Source of the DNA: Capsicum annuum
Taxonomy: Eukaryota > Streptophyta > Magnoliopsida > Solanales > Solanaceae
DNA length: 64,000 nt
Assembly (NCBI RefSeq): GCF_002878395.1
Contig: NC_061115.1
Coordinates: forward strand, 217,882,613-217,946,612
Direction: 5' to 3'
Within the stretch, counting starts at the first letter, position 1. Each line of letters opens with the position of its first letter. Under the pieces are notes generated by a model. The model saw only the letters and a list, made by a program, of their open reading frames with translations. It made no database searches and was not told the DNA's origin. A program made the position numbers and the translations under genes. Below, piece after piece: positions 45,201 through 55,500 of the stretch.

Positions 45201-46604
45201 TTTTTTCAGATATTTCAAGTTGTTAACTATTATAATTTATAATATATTTTATATAATTTTCAATTAATTTATATTCCTCTCCTTATCCAAATTTTTGTGG
45301 CATTGATAGTCAATTGTATTTTAAAAATATTTTAGGTTTTAATTATTGTGATTTATAATACTTTTTCTTCTATTCCAATTTAAGTGGTACTGATATAATT
45401 TCGAGAGTTCGATAAATATTTATATCTGTAAAAAAAATTATTGTTAATTATTATGATTTACACTATTTTTTAAGTATTTTTTATCTCAATTGATGTGACA
45501 CAAATAAAATTTAAATATTTTTTTAATATGTGTTTAGATATTTTAAGTGGTTACCTATTGTAACACTTTTTTGGCAATGTAATTTACTATTTCAAACCGT
45601 TAGTTATTGTAATTTATAATACGCTTTCCTTGTCAAAACTTTTGTGACATTGATATTCAATTGTATTTTAAAAATAATTTAAGTTTTTAATTATTGTGAT
45701 TTATAATTTTTTTTTAATTTAAGTGACAATACTTGACGAAAAAATTAAGTTGACATCATATAGGACGTGAAGTTAATTTAAAACATCAAAAGTTAATTTT
45801 TTATTTTATGTCTATTTTATATTTTTTATTAAATATTATTAATTTTTTAATAGTTAAACGACTTATAATAATTAATTAGGGGTAACATAGTAAAAATATG
45901 GTTGAAGCAGATGAAACAGATATGTCATAAATGATTATTTTACTTTTTTTTTAATTAAATATTATTAATTTTTTAATACATAAATGTCATATAATAATTA
46001 ATTAGAGATGATATAGTAAGATTTTAGAGCAAGCAGGTGAATGTCGGCAAGGAGGACGACGGGATATTTTAAAAATAATTTAAATTTTTAATTATTGTGA
46101 TTTATAATATTTTTTCTCCTATTTTAATTTAAGTAATACTGATATAATTTCGAAAGTCAAACAAATATAACGATTGAAATAACAAAGTAGACATGTATTA
46201 AGTGACTCATAATATAACTTATTACAAGTGATATAACAAAATTGATAAAAAAACTACTTGTGAAAAAAATTTAAGTAGATTTGATATAAGAAGTCAAATT
46301 AATTTAAAACATCAACATTTAATTTATCATTTATGTTTATTTTACATTTTTTATTAAATATTGTTAATTTTTTAATAGTTAAACGACTTATAATAATTAA
46401 TTAAGGATGACATAGCAAAATTACGATTGAAGCAGCTGACGCAAACATGCAATAAATATTTATTTTACTTTTTTTAATTAAATATTATTAATTTTTAATA
46501 TAAAAATAATATATAATAATTAATTAATGATGAAATAATAAAATCACGGAGCAGCAGTCGTAGGCAAGTAGGACGACGCGAAGCTCGTGCCAGCTGCTTC
46601 AAAT
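45201..46604. repeat. AT-rich tandemly duplicated segment
   Basis: A block of roughly 500 bp containing AATAGTTAAACGACTTATAA and TAATAATTAATTA-GG/GATGA-ATAG occurs at about 45660-46070 and again at 46075-46600. Both copies end in GTCGGCAAGGAGGACGACG or GTCGTAGGCAAGTAGGACG. No coding content. Confidence 0.65.
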
Positions 46605-46605
46605 G

Positions 46606-46624
46606 TCTCTTATAATATAAGAGA
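46606..46624. repeat. 9-bp perfect palindrome
   Basis: TCTCTTATA-A-TATAAGAGA at the end of the duplicated AT-rich block; it may mark a transposon end. Confidence 0.6.
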
Positions 46625-46753
46625 ATGTCCAATATATACATATAGAACTAACAAAGAGTTCTAATACTCGCTTCGTATATTTCTACTTGTCACGTTTCTC
46701 TTTACGAAAGTTAATTTGACTAAATTTTCAAGCTAAATTAAAGTAAATTAATA

Positions 46754-46762
46754 TTTTAAATT
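46754..46762 (+). repeat. MULE 1 target-site duplication, left
   Basis: TTTTAAATT, identical to 51326-51334. Confidence 0.75.
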
Positions 46763-47352
46763 TGAAAAAGAGCCAAAAATACCCTTCAAATATTGAAATT
46801 GGTTCAAAAATACCCTTGTTAACCTATTGGACTAGAAATACCCTTCAAGTATTGAAAATGGTTCAAAAATATTCCTCTATCCACCTTTATGGCTCAAAAA
46901 TACCCTTGCAACTAACGATTTTTAAAACTCATGATTAAAATTTGGAAAAGGGTCAGAAATACCCTTTAAGTATTGAAATTAGTTCAAAAATATCCCTTTA
47001 TCCACCTTTATGGCTCAAAAATATCCTTGCAACTAACGATTTGTAATCATAAATAATTTTTTAAAAATACGTGGCAACTTTCACTTGGTTGAAACTAAAT
47101 TAATTAAAATGTTACATCCAATTCAGCCCCAACTCAAGCTACCCGATCCAAATCGTATAAAATTTGCCCCAATTAAAACTATTAGGTAGTATGAGTAATT
47201 TTTGCTATCAAATGCAGGAACTTTGCCAATTTAGAATCAACCAATCTAATGTATTGTTGTGAAGAATTCTATCCCCTAATTATAATGTTAGTTTCGTATT
47301 TTTTTGTGATGTATATTTCTCTGTGTTAACTAATAAAACTAATTGAGATGCC

Positions 47353-47601
47353 TTGGTTGTGCCACGTCTTAAGCAAATACTATTTTGTTACTTATCCCAT
47401 TTCATTTTATGTAACACCTTTAGTTTGTATGGAAAAAAATACTACCTTCTTTCCAAAATATTTCAAATGGGAGGGAAGCATAGGCCAGTTGATTTCATGA
47501 ATATGAAGACCAGTATTGTCTCTATGTTGCTTCATACTCTCTTGTTTGGTTTGTTTCTTATGCTTTTCCTAGTCATTCTCAATATACATCTCTATGCGTA
47601 A
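47353..47601 (+). other. unrecognised open frame in MULE 1, possibly captured
   Basis: Eighty-two codons with a hydrophobic C-terminal stretch (SIVSMLLHTLLFGLFLMLFL) like a membrane helix. The start is GTG-like or ill-defined, and the frame ends at the left flank of the nested element at 47611. It could be a captured gene scrap or chance. Confidence 0.3.
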
Positions 47602-47610
47602 TTAATTTAC
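47602..47610 (+). repeat. MULE 2 target-site duplication, left
   Basis: TTAATTTAC, identical to 48781-48789. Confidence 0.85.
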
Positions 47611-48780
47611 GAATAAATACATAATTACCTCCGATCTTGTTCGAGATTTATAAAAATATACCTAAACTTTAACTTCGATCTATTACCCCACGATTCTTCT
47701 TTATTTCATTGCAAACACACCATTTTGACCCCCTGTATGTACACACGCTCCACGGGCACGTGCAAGGGTTCAAATTTAATTTTTTTTGACCAATTACAAG
47801 CTGCCACGTGTAAAATAATTTAATATATAATTTATATTTTTTTAATTAATATTTATTTATTTTTAAAAATTATTTCATACCCCACCCCCAAGCCTCACCC
47901 CAACCCCCCATCCACCATTGTTTTCTTCCCCAACTTCTTTTTCCCCACCATCACTCAACAACATCAATTACAACACACAACATCAATTACGCCCACAACA
48001 ACAACATCATCATCATCACCATAACCCCACCCTTTCTTCTTCAACACAATGCCACCATTAAAGCTCCTCCATCGAAGTTTTTTTTTTCAAAAAAAAATCA
48101 TATCATTAAAGCTCCATTTTGCAATTAAATCATATCATTTAACTACCCACAATTTCTTCTTCAACACAATATCTTCTTCAACACCATTAAAGCTCTTCAA
48201 CACAATGTCACCATTAAAGCTCTTTCGTTGAAGCTTTTTTTTTTTTAAAGTTTCATTAAAGCTCATTTAATTATCTTTAAAACTCAATTCAATCATTTTA
48301 CTATCCTTAAAACTCAATTCAATCATAAAACTAATTTTTGAATTGATTTGAAAAGAAAATAAAAATTTTGGATGGGGAAAGTGCTGGACGCGAGGCGACG
48401 AAGGGGAGGGGCAGGTGCTGGATGCGGGGGGAGGAGGAGGTGCTGGACACAAGGGTGGGGAGGGGAGGTGCTGGATGGGGGGAGGTGGAGGTGTTGGATT
48501 GGGGGTGGGGGAAAGAGGGGGTGGGGTGGGGTGGGGTGTTAAATTAAATAAAAAGCAAAATTGTATTAAAAAAATAAAAATATATGAAATTAAACATATT
48601 TGACACGTGGCAACATCTGATTGACGAGTGTATTTCACTCTCCTTGTTGTGACTGAGATTCAGCAAAAAATGATGTGCTTGCAATGAAATAAAAAAGAAT
48701 CGTAAAGTAATAGGTCGAAGTCAACATTTAGATATTTTTTTCAAAACTCAGACAAGATAGGGGTAATTATATATTTACTC
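47611..48780. mobile_element. Mutator-like non-autonomous element 2
   Basis: The left end GAATAAATACATAATTACC matches the reverse complement of the right end, GAGTAAATATATAATTACC, and similarity continues for about 110 bp (TTCGATCTATTACC, ATTTCATTGCAA). A perfect 9-bp duplication flanks it. The interior has a C-rich stretch (47880-47920) and a G-rich stretch (48415-48540) facing each other, plus repeated ATTAAAGCTC motifs. No transposase. Confidence 0.88.
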
Positions 48781-48789
48781 TTAATTTAC

Positions 48790-49773
48790 CTACCAAGAAA
48801 CACTACGTATCCTAGTTATATTATAAGGAGCTAATCTGTAACAACTGCTTTTGTAAGATTTACTTTTGTATTATATGTATGACCATTATATTGATGATTT
48901 CTTTTTCTTTCCTTTTGATTTATTTCACTTACCGTTGTTTATCTATGGTCCCGGCTCAAGCATATATGTGACTAAGGCAAAAATTAAATTGAGATCTTAA
49001 AATTTTATAAAAAAATAATTTTCTTTTAATGAATTTAATTTTTTTTAATTATCTTTTTTAGGTAATAATATGATCAATGTATTTAATCTTTCTTAATATA
49101 TAGTACACTAGATATATGAACTTCTTCTAATAATTTTTTTCTTTTATATAAAAAAATTATTTTTTTCTATGAATAATATTCAATTTTTTTAAAAGAATAT
49201 TTATATTATTAAAAAAAATAAGGCTCCTCAAATTTGGAGCCTAAGGCGGCCGTCTATTTTCTTACAAGGTAGAGTCGCCCCGGGACGTCCCATTCTCTCA
49301 GTTTTGTTTCCTTTTCCTTTTTTTTTTTTCGTAAAAAAAAGATCCAGCTATAATTCAGTCAAAGAGAGGATGAGTTGACTCAATTATTGGTGACTTTAGT
49401 ATTGTTGAATTTAATAGTTAATCAAGGTATAATCTTAATTTCTACTTAATATAGAGATGAATACCAAAGTTAGTCCTTCAATAAATGGCAAATTAGCAAT
49501 TACTCTATTTTAGCTGAAAATCCAAGCATCCGCAAATAATTTGACGTCCTATTTTACTTGTCTTTTTTTATTAAGTAAGAAGAGATAAATTTTTTTTTCA
49601 TATTTTACCCTTTGTATTAATTATTTTTTTTTTCAAATTAAAATGTAAATATCATTTAATAAAGGTACTATGGTAAACTAAACATGCTATTAATTATTTT
49701 TCTTAATCAATGTACCATCTCAATTTGGTTGCAAGTGTAGCAAAGGTGTACCCTTTAATAGGGGTACCCTTTG
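48790..49773. other. interior of MULE 1, no gene seen
   Basis: AT-rich sequence. A GGAGCCTAAGGCGGCCG segment at 49238-49254 resembles dispersed plant repeats, but no ends were identified. Confidence 0.4.
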
Positions 49774-49889
49774 CAATCGTTAGTTGAAAGGGTATTTTTG
49801 AGTCATAAAGGTGGATGAAGGGATATTTTTGAACCAATTTCAATTTTTAAAAGGTATTTCTGACATTTTTTCAAACTTTTAATTATAAT

Positions 49890-49899
49890 TTTTAAAAAT
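49890..49899 (+). repeat. MULE 3 target-site duplication, left
   Basis: TTTTAAAAAT, identical to 51161-51170. Confidence 0.7.
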
Positions 49900-50517
49900 T
49901 TGTCCTATTACTTTAAAAAAATAGCTAAATATACCCTTCGTCATGTTTTTGGGTCAAATTTACCCTCGTTGTCATACTTTGGGGCCAAATTTACCGCTCT
50001 ACTTTGAAAAGTTGGTTAAATATACCCTTCGTTATACTTTGAGGTCAAATTTATCCTCGATTTCATACTTTGGGGTCATATTTACCCTCATGGTTAAGAA
50101 ACTTTTCACTTTTAACCTTCCTTTAACAGAAAAGTCCAAATCAACGTTAAATTCTCTAATTTTTAAAAATAAATCACATCCTAATCTAACTCAACGGATC
50201 TGACCCATAAAAAATATACAAATAAATATACCCCTCCCTTAGTTCCGTTGGTCGAATTTTTTCAACTAACAAAAAATACTTCTTTTTCAACGTGCAACAC
50301 TGGTAGGTATTTTACAAATGAACAAAACGTAAAACGAAATGGGATAACGGAGAAGCATGAAACTAGAGAAAACGTCTATTACAAACTTTGCTCTTATTCG
50401 ATTACGTTTAAATTTCAAATTTTGGTATGCAATTCTATGTGCATCAAAACTCTAGAACCAGTGAATAATTTTTTTGAGTAAATGACATGATAAAAAAATT
50501 GTGTAAATCTAAATTGC

Positions 50518-50548
<31 letters not shown>

Positions 50549-51160
50549 AATGAAGAGATATCCGATTGGCACATAAGGAGACCTCTTAACTCAATCATCT
50601 AGAGAAATATCCAATGGGTCTAATCTATTGCATTAGTTTGTCAAGTGCCATTTTTCATGAGCTTTTCACTGATGCAAATCCACGAACTGAGAAAGGAATA
50701 TACTTCTTTGTGTTTGAACTGATGCAAATCAATTTTTCATGAGTTATGCCTGATAAATATCTAGTGGCTTAATCTCGTTGAAAAATTGGCCAACAAAACT
50801 GAAGGGGGTATATTTATTATTTGTGTCTTTTTTGTGGCTCGAGTAAGATCAGACGAATTAGATTAAGGTGTATTCTATTTTTTTAAATGGGGTATTTAAC
50901 ATTCATTTGAGCTTTTCTATTTAAAAAGTGTACATATGAAAAAATTCCTAACAACGAGGGTAAATTTGATTTCAAAGTATGACATCAAGGGTAAATTTGA
51001 CTCAAAAGTATGACGAAGGGTATATTTAGACAATTTCTAAAGTAGAGGGGTAAATTTTGCCCCAAAGTATGACACCGAGGGTAAATTTGACTACAGAGTA
51101 TGGCGAAGGGTATATTTAGCTAATTTTTCAAAGCAGAGGGGTAAATTTGACCCTTTTCCC
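49900..51160. mobile_element. Mutator-like non-autonomous element 3
   Basis: Both ends consist of inverted, internally repeated blocks with AGCTAAATATACCCTTCG and GTCAAATTTACCCTCG (left, 49925-50090; right in reverse complement, 50955-51155). Identical 10-bp repeats flank it. It is inserted in the right arm of MULE 1. A (TA)n(TG)n microsatellite lies at 50519-50549. No coding sequence. Confidence 0.78.
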
Positions 51161-51541
51161 TTTTAAAAATCGTTAGTTGCAAGGGTATTTTTGAGTCATA
51201 AAGGTGGATGGAGGGATATTTTTGAACCATTTTCAATATTTGAAGGGTATTTCTGGCCCAATAGATTAACGAAGGGTATGTTTGAACCAATTTCAATACT
51301 TGAAGGGTATTTTTGGCCCTTTCCATTTTAAATTCAGATACTTAAAAATTATACAAAAAATGCTATAAGTTGCAATTCTTCTCATATTAATACGATAAAA
51401 AAAAATATATTTGAAAATGTTGATCAAAATTACGTAGTTTGACTATCGAAAAGCGAAACACGACAAATAAAAGTGGACGGAGGGGACATTTCAATTCTAA
51501 TGCACACATACACTTCTAATCCATTACTATATACATTCTTA

Positions 51542-51739
51542 GGGCTCGTTTGATCGAGGAACAAGTTGTCCCAAGATTAATTATTTCGGGATTGTTATTC
51601 TACCCTCAATTGAGATAACAATAACGTTATAGCCCTGAATACTAATTTCAGAATAAGTTATTTTAATTAAATTTGGCACAAACTCATCATACAATTAAAC
51701 CAAATTAACCGTTCCTTGTTCCTCGTACCAAACAAGCCC
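51542..51739. mobile_element. Tourist-like (PIF/Harbinger) MITE
   Basis: Ends GGGCTCGTTTGATCGAGGAA and, in reverse complement, GGGCTTGTTTGGTACGAGGA. The flanks are TTA on both sides, the 3-bp target duplication typical of this superfamily. Length is 198 bp. Confidence 0.88.
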
Positions 51740-51829
51740 TTAATATAGTTTGATGCAAGAGTTAAGTGACAACGATCTTAGGATAAAATATAAAATTATT
51801 CTATTTATTACACAATATCATTCTATTTA

Positions 51830-52004
51830 CTCTCCCGTTTTAAAAAGACCTACTTGCCCTTTCAGTCTGTTTAAGAAAGAACGATTTTTTTTTTTTTAGC
51901 AACATTTAAGTCTAATTTTTCACGTGATATGTTGAACACCACAATTTTTTTTTTCCTTAAACTTCTGTCAAGTCAAATAAGTCATTTCTTTTAAACAGAG
52001 GGAG
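51830..52004. mobile_element. Stowaway-like MITE
   Basis: Ends CTCTCCCGTTTTAAAA and, in reverse complement, CTCCCTCTGTTTAAAA, flanked by TA on both sides. Length is 175 bp. Confidence 0.82.
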
Positions 52005-52036
52005 TATTCTATTTCAGATAGTCCATTTTGCCTATT

Positions 52037-52414
52037 TAGGAACCGCTTGACAATGAAAATAAAAAATATATTCACTTTGTTTGGTATTTTTAAAGTTTAA
52101 AATTGAGTTGAAGTTGTATTTGGTCACAGTATTTTAGAAATGAGTATTTTTGAAGCTAAAAGTATTTTAAAAGTGAAAATAAAATTTTAAAAATTTGAGT
52201 TTTAGGGAAATTGGGTTATTTTTAAAATAAAAGTTTGAGATTTTTTTGATAAAAAAAGTGAATCTAAAAATAGCAAAAATACCTCGTACAGTGGTTTTAA
52301 AAAATGCAAATATTATGAAAATATAATCTAAAATATTTATGATGAAACACACATATTTCGTAATAAAGTAAAAATATATTTCAAAATTTTGTGAATAATA
52401 TCACCAAACGCCTA
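52037..52414. mobile_element. degraded hAT-like MITE abutting the PSF2 promoter
   Basis: The left end TAGGAACCGCTTGAC and the right end in reverse complement, TAGGCGTTTGGTGA, resemble the common TAGGCGTTTGG plant family. The right end stops one base before the TATA-like sequence of the next gene. Confidence 0.5.
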
Positions 52415-52521
52415 CTTATATAGTTCCCCTCCCGCCGTTTTTCACATTTTCCCGCCATTAATAACCCTAGGCCTAAATAAAATTCGTCTTCAATATTCAA
52501 ACCCCCCAAAAGATAACTCCA
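52415..52521 (+). promoter_or_regulatory. PSF2 core promoter and 5' UTR with E2F-type sites
   Basis: TTATATAG at 52416-52423 is a TATA-like box. TTTTCCCGCC at 52447-52456 contains the E2F/DP consensus TTTCCCGC; a weaker CCTCCCGCC lies at 52428-52436. E2F sites drive S-phase expression of plant replication genes, which fits a GINS subunit. The sites lie between the TATA box and the ATG, so transcription may start further upstream or the TATA box may be unused. Confidence 0.65.
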
Positions 52522-55500
52522 ATGGCGAATCAATCTGATAATTCTATCGCATTTTCAGCAGAGGAGGTTCGTTTCACTTCTTAATTTTCGCTTAAATTTT
52601 TTCAATTTCAGTTTCAAATCAAATTCTTAATTTTGATTTTATACCAATTTTTATATTATTTCTTATACCTGGATAGGAGTAAGTTACGCATACACTTTAC
52701 CCTCCACGGACCCCACAAGTTGGACTATAGATGTTGTTGTTTATGTTTTTAGTTGAGCTGAGTGTCTATTATAAACTACCTTTCTACCTGTCAAGTTAGG
52801 AAGTATAGTGGTAAGGTCTGTGTATACTCGTGTGACTATAGTGGGTATTTTGTTGTTTATGTTTTTTAATTGCCTTGTTTTCATTATTATCCAACGATGT
52901 GTTATCTCATTTTTGTTGTGTGCTTTTATGTTTTTTGTTTGTTTGTTGATTATACTGTTATTTGCCGTGAGCCGGGATCTATCCGAAACAGTCTCTCTAT
53001 TTTATTTAAGATAGTGGTATGGACTGCTTACATTTTACCTTCCCCAGACTCCACTTTGTGGGAATATACTGGGTATGCTGTTGTTGTTGTGTGGATCTAT
53101 CGCAAACAACCTCTCGACATGTCAAGTTAGGGGTAAGTTGTACCTACATTTTATCCTTTCCAGACCCGACCTCACTCATGGGACTATAGTGGATATTTTG
53201 TTGTTTATGTTTTTAATTGAGGTGTGGGTATATCATAAACAACTTCTCTGCCTGTTAAGGTAGGTTAAGATTTTGTGTACGCTTTATCCTCTCTAGACCT
53301 CACTTATGGGATTATAGTGGGGATGTTTTTGTTTTTTAATTGAGCTGTGGGTTTATCGAAAACAACTTCTTTGTCTGTTAAGGTAGGATAAGGTCTGCAT
53401 ACACTTTATCCTCTATAGACCTCACTTATGAGACTACGGTGGGTATGTTGTTGTTTTTTAATTGAGGTGTGGATCTATCGGAAACAACCTCTCTACATGT
53501 CAAGTTAGGGGTAAGTTTCTACGTATACTTTATCCTCTCTAGACTTGACCTCACTTATGGGACTATAGTTGATATTTTATTGTTTATATTTTTTAATTGA
53601 GCTGAAACATCTATTCTACTAGTCAAGGTAGGGTAAGGTTTGTGTACGCTCTATCCTCTCTAGACCTCACTTATGGGACTATAGTGGGTATGCTGTTGTT
53701 TTTTAATTGAGCTGTGGGTCTATCGGAAACAACCTCTCTACATGTTAAGTTAGAGGTAAGTTTCTACGTGCACTTTATCCTCTTCAGACCTGACCTCACT
53801 TATGAGACTATAGTTGATATTTTGTTGTTTATTGGTATGTGAGTGTATGTTAATACTAGGTGGGTGTCCTATTTCTTATTTCTTAATTCCTATTTTTCTT
53901 ATTCCCTATTGCTCTAATTTCTTGTATTTCATATTTCTTTGATTGTTGTTTTATTATTTCTTATTCTTTATTTCGGTTATGTCATCCTCCCCCTTATCTA
54001 CTATCCTTTATCTTGAGTCGGGGGTCTATTGAAAACAACCTCTCTACTTCTTCGGAGGTAGCGGTATGGACTGTGTACATCTTACCCTCCCCAGACCCCT
54101 CGCTGTGGGAATACACTGAGTTTGTTATTGTTGTATGTTTTTAATTGAGATGAGCGTCTATCAGAAACATCATTTCTGCATGCTAGGGCAGGGGTAAGTT
54201 CGCTGTATACTTTATCCTCTCCGGACCTGACCTCACTTATGGGACTATAGTTGATAGTTTGTTGTTTATGTTTTTAGTTGAGATGAGTGTCTATTGAAAA
54301 CATTTTTCTGCATGCTAGGGTAGAGGTAAGTTCTATATATACTTTATCCTCTTCGGACCTGACCTCACTTATGGGACTATAGTTGATATTTTATTGTGTA
54401 TGTTTTAATAGAGATAAGCGTCTATCGGAAACATCTTTTCTGCATGCTAGGGCAGGGGTAAGTTCTATGTATACTTTGTCCTCTCCGGACCCGATCTCAC
54501 TTATGGGACTATAGTTGATATTTTATTGTGTATGTTTTTAATTGAGATAGCGTCTACCGGAAACATCTTCTCTACATGCTAAGGTAGGTTACTTGGTGTT
54601 TTCACAGTATCCTTGACTGTTAGAATTGGTTTTTAAGAGAATGGCCAGCATGTACAATTTTTGGCGTATGAAATCTGCCCTTTCTCTTTTAGTAGCATTT
54701 CTTCTCTTTTTCACTCAGCGAGATAGAAATTGGCTCCCCATCTTATCAAGCTGTTTTAACTTATTGTTTCTCAATTATGCAGTTGGAGTTTTTAGCGGAA
54801 GATGAAATAGTTGAAATTGTGCCAAACATGAGAATGGAACCGCTAAATCTTATATCTGTATTATTCTATCCCTTTACTGTCTAAATTCATTCATATAGTC
54901 TCTCCGGTATTTATGCTGATTTTGTTGAAAATGAACCGATCGACAGGGAGATTTTGGACCTTTCCGTCCACAAATAGCTGCTCAGGTGCCTCTCTGGTTA
55001 GCTGTGGCTTTGAAGAAAAGAGGGAAATGCACTATCAGACCGCCTGAATGGATGTCCGTTGGTAAGCTTTTGGTTATTTGGCAACTTTAATAATCTGTGC
55101 TTCCAAATGCACTGGGCAGTTGATTTAAGTTGTGATTTGGATTTGATTGTTGTGGAGAGACTGTTAGTGATGCTATTTTACTAATTTACAGTTAGGTGCT
55201 GAAAGTTCTAACTGAAAATATGAAATCCCATTCCTATAGTAACTTTGTTAGTGCTTGAGTTACGATAATTGTCAAGAACATGCTTTGCTTTACAAAGACA
55301 ATGGGATAATATTTATCCAAGATAGCAGGTCAAGTTCAATCTGTCAGCAATATGGAACCAGTCCTTGCTTCATGTTCAAAACCATATTCCAGCTTGTAAC
55401 TGTTCCACAATCTATCGTAGTTAGTGGAAATCCCACCTTTAAACGTATAGGTTGCCAGTAGAATTTGTTGTTTCACCAATTTCAAGAAAACAAAATACTG

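Larger units (their letters stand above)
46763..51325. mobile_element. Mutator-like element 1 (long inverted arms)
   Basis: The left arm (46763-47050) and right arm (49774-49889 plus 51171-51325) are inverted copies made of two related blocks with GGTTCAAAAATACCCTT, CCACCTTTATGGCTCAAAAA and GCAACTAACGATTT. Ends TGAAAAAGAGCC and GGCCCTTTCCA match. A 9-bp duplication flanks the unit, the length made by Mutator-type transposases. No transposase was recognised. The interior holds a non-host-like open frame (47353-47601) and two further nested elements. Confidence 0.8.
46667..51485. mobile_element. Stowaway-like MITE split by a Mutator-like insertion
   Basis: The left half (46667-46762) starts CTCGCTTCGTATATTTCTAC then TTGTCACGTTTC. 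The right half (51335-51485), read in reverse complement, gives CCCCTCCGTCCACTTTTATT then TGTCGTGTTTCGC. These are matching Stowaway ends; about 250 bp remain once the Mutator-like unit 46763-51325 is removed. The left end is preceded by TA; the right TA is degraded. Confidence 0.65.

Noticed and set aside
48267..48638. Proline-rich minus-strand frame
   Set aside because: Produced by the G-rich tract of MULE 2; low-complexity translation only.
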